Source of the DNA: Methyloprofundus sp.
GTDB taxonomy: Bacteria > Pseudomonadota > Gammaproteobacteria > Methylococcales > Methylomonadaceae
Direction of reading: 5' to 3'
Length of the DNA stretch: 50,735 nucleotides
NCBI GenBank assembly: GCA_014859465.1
Contig: JACUUF010000014.1
Span: 1-50,735 of the forward strand
The position numbers and the translations under genes were made by a program. The notes under the pieces were generated by a model. The model had not been told where the DNA came from and searched no databases. It saw only the letters and a program-made list of their open reading frames with translations. This document shows positions 35,892-44,932 of the stretch, piece by piece (position 1 is the stretch's first letter; every line of letters starts with the position of its first letter).

Positions 35892-36611
35892 TTACGCCAT
35901 TGCGCCATTAATATTAATAATTTGCCCTGAGATATAGCTCGCATCATCAGAACATAAAAAAGCAGCAAGAGCGGCGACTTCTTCAGGTTTTCCAGCGCGT
36001 TTCATAGGCACAATGTTTTTAATGGCTTGGGTATCAAAACTATTTGCCGTCATGCTGCCTTGAATAATCCCTGGAGCAATGGCATTGACCGTGATTTTGC
36101 GCGAGGCGAGTTCTTGTGCGAGCGATTTTGTCGCGCCGTTTAAGGCCGCTTTCGCCGCAGCATAATTACATTGCCCGCGATTACCCATCACGCCCGCAAC
36201 TGAAGACATATTGATAATACGCCCCCAGCGGCTTTGGATCATCGGCATTAATAAGGGTTGGGTAACATTGTAAAAACCATGCAACGAGACATCAATAACA
36301 TCTGTCCAATTTTTTCTGTTCATCCCCGCTAAAGGCGCATCACGATGGATGCCGGCATTATTAATAATGATTTGAATCAGTCCTGATTCAGAGAGTTGTT
36401 TGACCGCCACTGCGCTCGCCTCTGCATCGCAGACATCAAATGCAATAGCTTCCGCTGAACCGCCTTGTTGTTTGATGCTATCTGCGATTTGCTGTGCTTT
36501 GGCAAAATTATGATGGCTGTGCACAATCACATGAATATTATCTTGTGCGAGGCGGGTACAAATAGCAGAACCGATATCGCCGCTGCCGCCGGTAATGAGT
36601 GCTTTTTTCAT
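35892..36611 (-). CDS. fabG: 3-oxoacyl-ACP reductase, FabG-type SDR
   Basis: 239 residues, classical short-chain dehydrogenase. The cofactor loop is TGGSGDIG (7-14), followed by NNAG (84-87), catalytic Ser near 136-137 (NMSS), and Y150-x3-K154 (YAAAK). It reduces 3-oxoacyl-ACP with NADPH. The start overlaps the stop of the ApeP-type dehydratase by 4 bases, a ketoreductase/dehydratase pair seen in aryl-polyene clusters (ApeQ/ApeP). No ketosynthase is in the window, so this is either a satellite of a cluster elsewhere or a helper for the P450/acyl-ligase genes across the MITE. The symbol is given by family, not by proven role. Confidence 0.88.
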   Translation of the reverse strand: MKKALITGGSGDIGSAICTRLAQDNIHVIVHSHHNFAKAQQIADSIKQQGGSAEAIAFDVCDAEASAVAVKQLSESGLIQIIINNAGIHRDAPLAGMNRKNWTDVIDVSLHGFYNVTQPLLMPMIQSRWGRIINMSSVAGVMGNRGQCNYAAAKAALNGATKSLAQELASRKITVNAIAPGIIQGSMTANSFDTQAIKNIVPMKRAGKPEEVAALAAFLCSDDASYISGQIININGAMA

Positions 36612-37057
36612 GCTTGGGTATGCACAACAGTTGCTCGGGCATCAAGCAGTAATAGGTCATGGCTGTCGGTAATGCGAAACGCATAGACAGCCCCGTTTTC
36701 GATTTTTAGCTCTGCGCTGGCTTCTATATGTAGTGCGCTGCTGATGCTATCTAGGCTATCAATATGAAAATGCGCGCCGCGCACCGCCACCAAAAATCCA
36801 GGCGACGATTTGTCAGCTAATAAGCCGCCGTGTATGGCCATAGACTGTGCGCCATATTCAATAAGGTGCATAACAGACAAGCTATTATTTAAGCGTAATG
36901 GATTATCACTGGCTAAATGTGATTGCGTCGAACAATGAATTTGTTTATCAGTCCATGAATCGACTTGGTCAATTAACATCATTGAACCGGCGTGGGGTAT
37001 CAGGTGGGCGAATTGTGCCTGGCTGATAGGCTTACGATTGTTTTTCAGCTTTTGCAT
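36608..37057 (-). CDS. ApeP-type 3-hydroxyacyl-ACP dehydratase (hotdog fold)
   Basis: 149 residues. IPHAGSMMLIDQVDSW, SHLASDNPLRLNN, IEYGAQSMAIHGGLLAD and a C-terminal LLLLDARATVVH match the single-hotdog ApeP-like dehydratases rather than FabA/FabZ. These work in aryl-polyene and xanthomonadin synthesis, dehydrating 3-hydroxyacyl-ACP to keep the double bonds of a growing polyene. The stop overlaps the ketoreductase start by 4 bp. Nothing else of a polyene pathway lies immediately upstream. Confidence 0.82.
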   Translation of the reverse strand: MQKLKNNRKPISQAQFAHLIPHAGSMMLIDQVDSWTDKQIHCSTQSHLASDNPLRLNNSLSVMHLIEYGAQSMAIHGGLLADKSSPGFLVAVRGAHFHIDSLDSISSALHIEASAELKIENGAVYAFRITDSHDLLLLDARATVVHTQA

Positions 37058-37502
37058 AGGCTAAATAGTCTGGAAGATCAGAGATAAATAATAGGTGAAT
37101 TATGTATTGTATGTGGATTGTAATGCATTGTATTGCAATCCATGAAGCTGCTCCCTCTCTTGTTGGAGAGGGTTAGGGTGAGGAGAATAAAATCAAGGCC
37201 TTATCTATTTCCCCTCAGCCAAGCTAATCATGTTGGGCTATCCCTGGCTAACAACCGTTGGGTAAATGCAAACGCGATCCTTGCGGGTTTGTTTTTCTGG
37301 AGAAGGTTTTAAGACTTGTGTAGATAGCTATGCTAATAGGTAAACCACACAAACCTAGTGAAGCCAATTGCTACCAGCGAAGCTGCGCATTTAAAGTTTA
37401 AAAAATTCGCACAAAATTAACAACAAATGGCTAGCAGCAAAAGCGCTTAGATTAATGCTGGTGATGCCTTTTTAAATAAAACACCCCAAGCGACGTCCTT
37501 AT
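37058..37502. other. Intergenic interval with a dispersed GAGAGGG hairpin
   Basis: 445 bp between the ApeP start and the M16 protease stop. At 37153-37172, CCCTCTC pairs with GAGAGGG, followed by TTAGGGTGAGGAG, a palindrome-plus-tail repeated between genes in many proteobacteria. The rest (37186-37502) is AT-rich with no ORF, RNA gene or clear terminator that I could support. Confidence 0.6.
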
Positions 37503-40376
37503 CTATAATTTATCATGCTCGCGCTTAAACGCATCATTATCTGTCATCGGCTGCACATCAGAAAAATCTTCCTCAATAAATTTTGTGCCTAAAGCATAGC
37601 TGCGCAATTGCCGAGGCTGATCAATTAACTCGCTTTTATAAGCCTTAATTAAGCTCGCCTTATCAATGGTTTTTACTGCTTCAGCAATACGTTGTTGCGT
37701 GTCAAAAGCGAAATTTTCACGGTCAATTTCCAGCCAGTTTCTATAGCTGCGTTTCTGTAAGTTTTTATCTTTTTCCAGTAAATGGGTAATTAATCCCGTT
37801 TTATACTTTTCTAGCTCTTCGGTGGATAGCTTTTCTAGGTCTTGTAGAAAATTAGTAATAAAGGTTCTAACACGGCTTTCTATTTCAGGTGCGGAAATCA
37901 CTGGCGATTGTAGGATAAAAATCAGCCCCGACACATCTTTCATTGGCAGTGCGGCTGCGCCTAGGTTATAGCCTAGTTGTTGGCGCGTGCGTAAATCAGC
38001 AAAGAATGCGGAAGATATAATGCGTCCTAATAATTGCATTTTTGCTTGTGCGCCGATTGATTTATCTGGCCCTTGGAAATAAAGGGCTAAGGCCGCATCT
38101 TGGTTATCAATAGTTAATTGATGTGCCGTTAACGTATTTTCTTTGAGCTGAATAACTTTAGCCGCAGGCACTGGAATGGTTTCTGTTGATAATGCTAGTT
38201 GGCTGTGAATAAAATCAGCAAGTTGCTGAGTTTCTTGCGCCGTTGTATTGCCTTGAATTAAGAGCATCGGCTGTAATTGCTTTAAAAAGTGTGTAGAGAA
38301 TTCCTGTAAATCCTGTGCTGTTAGTGTGCTGAGTGCGGCTAATTTTTGCTCATTGGTCCAGTGATTTTCCACTAATGTGCGTTTAATATCAGCAAGGATT
38401 TGTTGAAAAGGCTGTTGTTTTTGCGCATTGCTTAAGCTTTGTTGAAAGCGATTTTTTAAAATAGTGAAACGTTTTTCAGTTATTTCAGGTTTTTTCAGTG
38501 CAGCGATAATGCGCTCAAGTAGTATGGGTTGTTTTTGATCATAACCTGATAAGGAAATGCTTAAACCCCGTTCGGTTGCATAAATAGAATATTGCAAGCC
38601 GGCTAAGCTAGCGGGGTAAGCGTAGCTATTGAGTTGTTTGGTAATAATAGCGGCGAGCAGAGAGCTCAGCAGTGCATCACGCGGGGATTTGTTGGCAATA
38701 GGTGAATGTAAGGCTAGAAACAGGTTGCTGCGTGGCACATTAAAGCTAGTATCTAATTGATGCCAAACTTGCATAGCATAGTTTTGTGTAATCAATTGCG
38801 GGTGCGCTGCTTCTGTTGTTGTTTTTTTTAGTTGCAGTTGATCTGGGATAAAAGGGTTGGGCGCAGGAAGCTTTAATGCCGGGTTGATGGCTGAACTCGA
38901 CCAGCGCGCTATCAGTTCAGGCGTAATCGGCTTGATCGCATAATCTACGTGATAGTTTTTTTCTGTCTGATCGGTGCTGACATCTTGGCTATTTAAGGCA
39001 ATCAGTACGCGCTCAGGGCTTAATAGCTGTAACAAAGATTGCGTTAGTTCTGGCTCACTGTGTTGCATAAGATAAGGGCCGCGTAGTACATCTTGTGGTG
39101 CGTAATACTGTAGATTACGCGCCAAATCAGTCACTGTACTGCTGGCATCGCGTTTTTCTTGGTAACGGAATGTTAATTGTGCTTGTTGCTGTTGTTCTTG
39201 ATACAGCCATTGCTGCATCTCGGTCTGTTGCAAAAGCCGAATGTACTGGAAAACAATATCGCTAATCGCATCAACATGCTGTAGTCCTTCCTGGGTCAGA
39301 TTAATACCAAGATATAAGCTGGATTCCTGGGCGTTATTGCTAAACCCAGTGGCTGCGCTCATCTCATCAGCCCAGCCTTGTTCTTTTAACAGTGCAAGAA
39401 TGCTGCCTTCGCCTTCGTGACCGAGTAAGGATTGAAAATACGCGCTTGGTTTAGTGCGATAGTGTGACTGTAGTTCCGGCAGAGGAAAGGTAAAGCTTAA
39501 TTCGCGCTTTTCCTGCAAGGATTTAATGTTAATTTTCTTGGCCATTTGCTCTGACTTAAGAAGGGGCTCAGAAAAAAATTTTTTTCTACTGTGCTGATTG
39601 GGGATGGCTGAAAATTTATCGGTTACCCATTTTTTTAATACTGGCAGTGGTTCATTAGCCAAAACCACTAAGCGCATTAAATTGGCCGAGTAGTGCTGTT
39701 TGTAAAAGCGCAGTAAGTCATCACGAACTGGTTTTTCCGGCCTATCTGCTAAAGTTTCTAAATTACCGACGCTAAATTTTGCATACGGGCTTTGGGGGTT
39801 AAAGGCTTGTTGCATAGCGGCATAAAAGCGGCGCTCTTCGTTTTTTATTTTGCCCAAGTATTCTGAATGTACGGCATTTTTCTCGCGCTCAACATATTCG
39901 GGGTTAAATAAAGGTGCGGTAAAGAATTGGCTGAAACGATCCAGCATCGGCTCTAAAGAGGCGTTTTCTATATCAAAAAAGTAGTTGGTATGTTCTTTGG
40001 CGGTAAACGCATTTCGTGAACCGCCATGTTGAGCAATAAAGGTTTGATACTCATCGGGATCAGGGTACTTTTCCGTGCCTAAAAACAGCATGTGTTCTAA
40101 AAAATGCGCGAGTCCTGCACGATCTTCCGGGTCGCTAGCACTGCCAATAAAAACATCTAAAGAGGCGGCGGCTTTGTCACTATCTGGATCGGAGATAATG
40201 AGCACAGCTAATTCATTAGCTAAGGTAAAGGCTTGATATTGCCTATTATCATTTTGGCTTTGAATGATTTCGTTAGATTCCATTAAGGGTGTATTTCCCA
40301 GAGAAAGAGGCGTTAAGCTACAAGCACTACTTAGTAAGGCTGGTACAAGAATAAAAGGTTTTAAAAACGTATGCAT
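37503..40376 (-). CDS. M16 (pitrilysin/insulinase) zinc protease, predicted lipoprotein
   Basis: 957 residues, the length of protease III. The inverted zinc motif HFLEH is at 91-95, with the third ligand Glu in the EREKNAVHSEYLG block. All four M16 domains appear present, including the NxLxLxxR-like and C-terminal LGAAALPMKDVSGLIF region. Unlike E. coli PtrA, which is periplasmic and soluble, the N-terminus has a lipobox LLSSAC (Cys19), so it is probably membrane-anchored in the periplasm. It follows the ATP-grasp gene by 1 bp and is probably co-expressed with it. Role: degradation of periplasmic peptides (from family knowledge). Confidence 0.9.
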   Translation of the reverse strand: MHTFLKPFILVPALLSSACSLTPLSLGNTPLMESNEIIQSQNDNRQYQAFTLANELAVLIISDPDSDKAAASLDVFIGSASDPEDRAGLAHFLEHMLFLGTEKYPDPDEYQTFIAQHGGSRNAFTAKEHTNYFFDIENASLEPMLDRFSQFFTAPLFNPEYVEREKNAVHSEYLGKIKNEERRFYAAMQQAFNPQSPYAKFSVGNLETLADRPEKPVRDDLLRFYKQHYSANLMRLVVLANEPLPVLKKWVTDKFSAIPNQHSRKKFFSEPLLKSEQMAKKINIKSLQEKRELSFTFPLPELQSHYRTKPSAYFQSLLGHEGEGSILALLKEQGWADEMSAATGFSNNAQESSLYLGINLTQEGLQHVDAISDIVFQYIRLLQQTEMQQWLYQEQQQQAQLTFRYQEKRDASSTVTDLARNLQYYAPQDVLRGPYLMQHSEPELTQSLLQLLSPERVLIALNSQDVSTDQTEKNYHVDYAIKPITPELIARWSSSAINPALKLPAPNPFIPDQLQLKKTTTEAAHPQLITQNYAMQVWHQLDTSFNVPRSNLFLALHSPIANKSPRDALLSSLLAAIITKQLNSYAYPASLAGLQYSIYATERGLSISLSGYDQKQPILLERIIAALKKPEITEKRFTILKNRFQQSLSNAQKQQPFQQILADIKRTLVENHWTNEQKLAALSTLTAQDLQEFSTHFLKQLQPMLLIQGNTTAQETQQLADFIHSQLALSTETIPVPAAKVIQLKENTLTAHQLTIDNQDAALALYFQGPDKSIGAQAKMQLLGRIISSAFFADLRTRQQLGYNLGAAALPMKDVSGLIFILQSPVISAPEIESRVRTFITNFLQDLEKLSTEELEKYKTGLITHLLEKDKNLQKRSYRNWLEIDRENFAFDTQQRIAEAVKTIDKASLIKAYKSELIDQPRQLRSYALGTKFIEEDFSDVQPMTDNDAFKREHDKL

Positions 40377-40377
40377 G

Positions 40378-41487
40378 TTATATCGAGTTGGTTAAGTTAA
40401 GCTGACTAAAACCACCGTTAGGGGTGCGTAAATTGGTCACTTGGCCTTGATAAATTCGGGCGCAAGCGGCGAGGATGGTGTGCCGATAAACAAACAGGCG
40501 AAAATCGGTTTTAAATTGTATATCATCGCTTGTCGTGATAGTGGACGGATTAATGCGCTCTTGTACCAAAGTTGTTAGTGGGTCAAAGCTATTGAATTTA
40601 CCTTTGGTCAATTTGTCACCTACATAGACGCCGCGACTGGCATAGCTGGTCGTCGGTTTAAAGACTAGATTTTTACGTTTAGACCATAAAGCATCTTGAT
40701 CTAATGAATGCAAAAGCTGCGTATTAGGTAGCGCTTGCAGTAAGCGTTGGGCTGCTTTAGGTTCGAGTAAGTCACTTAAAAGCGTTGATTGTGACCAGTC
40801 GACCATGCGTTGTTTGTCGGCTAACAGACCATAGGTACGTGGATTTGGGGTTAAGCAAACGGACTGTTGTCGCCATGCCTGAGCAATGACTTGCATTTCT
40901 GGCGTGGTTAAATAAAAGTCGCAATGACGATTATAAATAAGATCTATCGGCTGTTCTCTATAAGATAGTCCTGAGTTATTGGTTTTAATTTCGCTAGGGT
41001 CAATAATCACGCACTCAATCCCTGCGTGTTTAAACAGTTGTGCAAAGGCTTGCATTTCCGAATAGAGAAACTGCTGTTCCGGTGCTTGATCAATAATGGC
41101 AATGAACTTAGGTTGAGCTTGGGAGTTTTGAGTAAAAAGCTGATATTCCTGAATAAACGTACCCAGTAATTGTTGGGTCAATTTATTGGGCAGTGCTTGC
41201 TTGACCGAATCTTTAATGCCGCAAGCAAACCATAAGCCGCCCGCATTGGTATTGACTTCGATTAATTTGGCCTCTTGCGTCTCGGTGACATGAAAATCGT
41301 AGCCCATTAATACCGAATAATTCTGCGCTGGAACCTGTGCTGCATCAGAAAGTTGGGTTAGTTTGTTAGGATACTGAGAGTTTTCGCTGAGATTTTGTAA
41401 GTCATGTACGACGCGAATCATCTGTTTAAGAGCGTGGCGCGATAAGTTGACAGTGTGTGGGCTGATGCTGTGTTGTTGATTATCCAT
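40378..41487 (-). CDS. ATP-grasp-type ligase of unknown substrate
   Basis: 369 residues, soluble. It has an ATP-grasp-like layout: NYSVLMGYDFHVT and EAKLIEVNTNAGGLW, DKQRMVDWS, the lysine-bearing KNLVFKPTTSYASRGVYVG (ATP-binding), and a C-terminal RLFVYRHTILAACARIYQGQ followed by TNLRTPNGGFSQL. The order of motifs resembles the glutathionylspermidine-synthase-like and RimK-like proteins, but neither fits closely. It would join an acid to an amine or thiol using ATP; the substrate cannot be read. It is immediately upstream of a periplasmic peptidase lipoprotein, an arrangement whose logic is unclear. Confidence 0.6.
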   Translation of the reverse strand: MDNQQHSISPHTVNLSRHALKQMIRVVHDLQNLSENSQYPNKLTQLSDAAQVPAQNYSVLMGYDFHVTETQEAKLIEVNTNAGGLWFACGIKDSVKQALPNKLTQQLLGTFIQEYQLFTQNSQAQPKFIAIIDQAPEQQFLYSEMQAFAQLFKHAGIECVIIDPSEIKTNNSGLSYREQPIDLIYNRHCDFYLTTPEMQVIAQAWRQQSVCLTPNPRTYGLLADKQRMVDWSQSTLLSDLLEPKAAQRLLQALPNTQLLHSLDQDALWSKRKNLVFKPTTSYASRGVYVGDKLTKGKFNSFDPLTTLVQERINPSTITTSDDIQFKTDFRLFVYRHTILAACARIYQGQVTNLRTPNGGFSQLNLTNSI

Positions 41488-41622
41488 ATTGCTCGGTATT
41501 TTTACATGGAAGTGTCTTAAATAAAATATCTGATTGGCGCTCTAGGTTTTTCTTTTTAGAGATACTGTAAATACTATACAATAGACTGCATTTAATTTTA
41601 GCGCTTTATATCGATATTACTC

Positions 41623-42381
41623 ATGACTTATCCGAATCAGAACAGCTCAAAAGTACGTAGTCGTGGCATTTACTTATTGCCTAATTTGTTTACCACTGCG
41701 GCCTTGTTTTCAGGTTTTTATGCAATCGCTTCAGCGATTAGTGGGCGCTATGAGACGGCAGCTATTTTAATCTTTGTTTCGTTGGTGCTGGATGGTTTAG
41801 ACGGTCGTGTGGCGCGACTGACCCATACCCAAAGTGATTTTGGTGCCGAATACGACAGCATGGCGGATATGATTTCTTTTGGTGCTGCGCCGGCTATTGT
41901 CATGTATTTATGGACTTTGTCCACCTTAGGGCAGGCTGGCTTAATTGGTGCGTTTGTGCATTTAGCGGGCGGTGCTTTGCGTTTGGCACGCTTTAATACC
42001 CAGCTGGCAACGCAGGATAAAAATTATTTTCAAGGTCTACCGAGTCCTGCGGCAGCAGCTATTTTAGCGGGCTTAGTCTGGGTCAGTGAAAAATATCAAT
42101 ACGGTGTAGAAAATTTACCGTGGTTAGTTTTAATTTTGACTGTTAGCACAGGCTTATTAATGGTCAGTAATTTTCGTTATCACAGTTTTAAAAATATTAA
42201 CTTTAAAGGCAAAGTGCCTTTTGTGGTGATGATTTTTGTCATGCTAGGGTTTGCTATTACCTTATCCAATCCTGCGACTATATTATGTTTGTTTTTCTTC
42301 GGTTATGCTTTGTCAGGACCTATCGTTACGATCGTCTTGATGCGTCGCAAACGCCAGCAATCGCGTAGTAATCAGCCTTGA
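41623..42381 (+). CDS. pssA: CDP-diacylglycerol-serine O-phosphatidyltransferase PssA
   Basis: 252 residues, polytopic inner-membrane enzyme of the CDP-alcohol phosphatidyltransferase (Bacillus) type, not the E. coli PLD-type Pss. The signature is DGLDGRVAR (with the CDP-binding Asp residues) followed by FGAEYDSMADMISFG. It makes phosphatidylserine, the precursor of phosphatidylethanolamine. It is followed by leuA; a pssA-leuA (often ilvC-pssA-leuA) order is known in beta- and gammaproteobacteria. A TATACA-containing stretch about 45 bp upstream could be part of its promoter. Confidence 0.95.
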   Translation: MTYPNQNSSKVRSRGIYLLPNLFTTAALFSGFYAIASAISGRYETAAILIFVSLVLDGLDGRVARLTHTQSDFGAEYDSMADMISFGAAPAIVMYLWTLSTLGQAGLIGAFVHLAGGALRLARFNTQLATQDKNYFQGLPSPAAAAILAGLVWVSEKYQYGVENLPWLVLILTVSTGLLMVSNFRYHSFKNINFKGKVPFVVMIFVMLGFAITLSNPATILCLFFFGYALSGPIVTIVLMRRKRQQSRSNQP

Positions 42382-42397
42382 TGGATTTGAGTTAAGA

Positions 42398-42505
42398 ATG
42401 AATTCTATAATAGCTATAAAATATCAAGTCATAGCCAAAAATAGTTTTGCGCTGGCGCTTGCTCTCTTTATAGTCAGGCTGATGAGCAATCTGCCCTAGC
42501 GGGCA
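42398..42505 (+). promoter_or_regulatory. Possible leucine-rich leader ORF and attenuator before leuA
   Basis: A 33-codon ORF (42398-42499) ends in a Leu-rich stretch with the codons CTG, CTT, CTC, CTG, CTG inside the last 16 residues (FALALALFIVRLMSNLP). Within it TTGCTC (42459-42464) can pair with GAGCAA (42484-42489). At its stop TGCCC (42492-42496) pairs with GGGCA (42501-42505), followed by a T-rich tail. This resembles transcription attenuation of a leucine gene, but the stems are short and no strong RBS precedes the ATG. TATAAT at 42406-42411 overlaps the ORF start, an alternative explanation. Confidence 0.3.
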
Positions 42506-42599
42506 TATTACTTTCTTATATTTTCTGATTTTCGCATTTTCCCTATTTTCTACCGTTAGTCTAATTGAGGCTAATTGGCTTCCATGAATGGAACTTTTT

Positions 42600-44132
42600 A
42601 TGAAAGATAAATTAATAATTTTTGATACGACTTTGCGTGATGGCGAGCAAAGCCCCGGTGCGTCAATGACGCGTGATGAAAAAGTAAGAATTGCTCGTGC
42701 CCTAGAGCGCTTGAAAGTGGATATTATTGAGGCGGGTTTTCCGGCCGCCAGTGAGGGCGATTTTGCCGCAGTACAAGCCGTTGCTGAAGCGGTAAAGAAC
42801 AGCACTGTTTGTGGCCTTTCACGCGCTTTAGATCGAGACATTGATCGCGCGGGCGAGGCGTTAAAAGGTGCTGCGCGTTCGCGTATTCATACCTTTATTG
42901 CGACGTCGCCGATTCATATGCAGATGAAGTTAAAAATGTCGCCTGAGCAGGTTATTGAGTATGCAGTGAAAGCGGTTAAGCGTGCACGCCAATATACCGA
43001 TGATGTGGAATTTTCTGCTGAAGATGCCGGTCGCTCGGATGAGGATTTTTTATGTCGTATTTTAGAGGCTGTCATTGATGCAGGGGCAACGACCTTAAAT
43101 ATTCCTGATACCGTGGGTTATAGTATTCCCTCGGAATTTGGTGCGACGATTGCGAATTTAATGCAGCGTATTCCTAATGCTGATAAAGCGATTTTTTCCG
43201 TGCATTGCCATAATGATTTAGGCATGGCAGTGGCTAATTCTTTGTCTGCGGTCATGAATGGCGCGCGCCAAGTGGAATGTACGATTAATGGTTTGGGCGA
43301 GCGCGCGGGTAATGCTTCTTTAGAAGAGGTCGTGATGGCGATTAAAACGCGTCACGATGCCTTTAATTGCGAAACTCGCTTGGATACCCGGGAGATTTTG
43401 GCTTGTTCAAAGTTAGTGTCTAGTATTACCGGCTTTCCCGTGCAGCCGAATAAAGCCATTGTCGGCGCTAATGCTTTTGCGCATGAATCCGGCATACATC
43501 AAGATGGCGTATTAAAAAATCGTGAGACTTATGAAATTATGCGCGCAGAAGATGTCGGTTGGTCAGCCAACCGCATGGTCTTAGGTAAACACTCAGGGCG
43601 TAATGCTTTTAAAAGTCGTATGACTGAATTAGGTTTTGAATTTCACTCTGAGTCAGAATTAAATGATGCGTTTTATCGCTTTAAGCAATTAGCGGATAAA
43701 AAGCATGAGATTTTTGATGAAGATTTACAAGCTTTAATTACTGAAGTGAGCGCTGATACCGCTGAGCATTTCAAGTTAATTGCGTTGAAAGTCTGCTCAG
43801 AAACAGGTGAAACACCTAACTCAACAGTGACCGTTCATGTCGGTGAAGACGAGTTAACGGGAAGTGCAAAAGGCAGTGGTGCGGTTGATGCGAGCTTGAA
43901 AGCCATCGAATCTATTGTGCAATCGGGAGCTACATTGGAGCTATACTCAGTTAATAATATTACCAACGGCACTGACGCTCAAGGCGATGTGACGGTCAGA
44001 TTGGCAAAAGCGGGACGTGTTGTTAATGGCTTGGGTGCGGATACCGATATTGTCATTGCTTCCGCGAAAGCTTATATCAATGCCTTAAATAAATTAGAAC
44101 ATAAGGGTGTTAAGCAGCATCCTCAGGTCTAA
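42600..44132 (+). CDS. leuA: 2-isopropylmalate synthase LeuA
   Basis: 510 residues from the ATG at 42600 ([20 protein letters not shown]); another ATG four codons earlier lacks an RBS. It condenses acetyl-CoA and 2-ketoisovalerate, the first committed step of leucine synthesis. [13 protein letters not shown], the metal-site [12 protein letters not shown] and the LeuA dimer region [13 protein letters not shown] are all present. The C-terminal regulatory domain for leucine feedback is complete ([17 protein letters not shown]). No leuBCD genes are nearby. The link to pssA upstream is a conserved neighbour pair. Confidence 0.97.
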   Translation: MKDKLIIFDTTLRDGEQSPGASMTRDEKVRIARALERLKVDIIEAGFPAASEGDFAAVQAVAEAVKNSTVCGLSRALDRDIDRAGEALKGAARSRIHTFIATSPIHMQMKLKMSPEQVIEYAVKAVKRARQYTDDVEFSAEDAGRSDEDFLCRILEAVIDAGATTLNIPDTVGYSIPSEFGATIANLMQRIPNADKAIFSVHCHNDLGMAVANSLSAVMNGARQVECTINGLGERAGNASLEEVVMAIKTRHDAFNCETRLDTREILACSKLVSSITGFPVQPNKAIVGANAFAHESGIHQDGVLKNRETYEIMRAEDVGWSANRMVLGKHSGRNAFKSRMTELGFEFHSESELNDAFYRFKQLADKKHEIFDEDLQALITEVSADTAEHFKLIALKVCSETGETPNSTVTVHVGEDELTGSAKGSGAVDASLKAIESIVQSGATLELYSVNNITNGTDAQGDVTVRLAKAGRVVNGLGADTDIVIASAKAYINALNKLEHKGVKQHPQV

Positions 44133-44159
44133 GTCGTCTCGTAGGTTTTGTTCAATAGC

Positions 44160-44234
44160 TAGGGCGTGGCTTTGGTCTGCTTTATTGCATTCCCTGATTC
44201 AGTTTGGGAGTAACAAATAACACGGGCTAAAGCC
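44160..44234. repeat. Degenerate REP-like pair
   Basis: TAGGGCGTGGCTTT (44160-44173) and GGGCTAAAGCC (44224-44234) in inverted orientation echo the REPIN arms at 22536 and 27563, with several changes. It is probably an old member of the same family. Confidence 0.45.
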
Positions 44235-44255
44235 TCTAACGAGTATCAACTTTTT

Positions 44256-44918
44256 ATGGATAATGCAACGCGATTACAGTATTTAGCTGCTATGGGCATT
44301 GATGTCTGGGTGCCGCGTTATGCTGAACAAGAGGCAAAAACGCAAGCATTAGTAATCGACAGCCAAGACGATAGCTGGGACCTTTTAAATGCACAAATGC
44401 GTGCTTGTCAGCTATGCGCTCTTAGTGAGGCGCGGCAGCAAGTGCTTGTCGGCTCCGGTAATTCTCAAGCTGAGTGGCTTTGGGTAACGGAAGCGCCTAG
44501 TTTGGAGGATGAGCAGCAAGGTATGCCTTTTGCAGATGAGGCGGGCGAGTTGTTCACTGAAATGCTCCGAGCGATGCAATTGAGCAGGGATGAGGTCTTT
44601 GTAACGCATATTGTCAAATGCCGGCCAGCTGAAGATCATGATCCAAAAGTCGCTGAACTAAATGCTTGCGCACCCTTTTTGGCGCGACAAATCAGTTTAA
44701 TTAAACCTAAGGTAATTGTTGCTGTAGGGCGTATTGCTGCTCATCAATTATTGCAAAGCAAAACAAACTTGAGTGAGTTGCGAGACAGCAGTTATGAATT
44801 CTCAGACATTCCCTTAGTTGTTATGTATCATCCTGCTTATTTGCTGCGCAGTCTTACCAAGAAACGTGAGGCATGGCAAGATATGCAACGGGCATTAGGC
44901 CTTTTTTCCCAACAATAA
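44256..44918 (+). CDS. Uracil-DNA glycosylase family 4-like protein (Fe-S)
   Basis: 220 residues. Four cysteines (51, 54, 122, 138) in the pattern C-x2-C...C...C should hold a [4Fe-4S] cluster as in family 4/5 UDGs. Motif 1 reads TEAPSLEDEQQGMPF (78-92) where the family has GEAPGxxEDxxGxPF, so two glycines are replaced. Motif 2 is HPAYLLR (192-198). The fold and the catalytic-region residues E79 and G89-x-P-F look kept, but lower or altered activity is possible. An N-terminal ~45 residues precede the domain, as in the gammaproteobacterial versions that sit before rimI. It is followed by rimI 14 bp downstream. Confidence 0.8.
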   Translation: MDNATRLQYLAAMGIDVWVPRYAEQEAKTQALVIDSQDDSWDLLNAQMRACQLCALSEARQQVLVGSGNSQAEWLWVTEAPSLEDEQQGMPFADEAGELFTEMLRAMQLSRDEVFVTHIVKCRPAEDHDPKVAELNACAPFLARQISLIKPKVIVAVGRIAAHQLLQSKTNLSELRDSSYEFSDIPLVVMYHPAYLLRSLTKKREAWQDMQRALGLFSQQ

Positions 44919-44932
44919 TAAGAAAAATAATA

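Noticed and set aside
42392..42841. 149-residue minus-strand ORF across the leuA start
   Set aside because: It lies antisense to leuA and the leader, has no family resemblance and no RBS, and reads as low-complexity Ser/Arg/Lys sequence typical of antisense frames.
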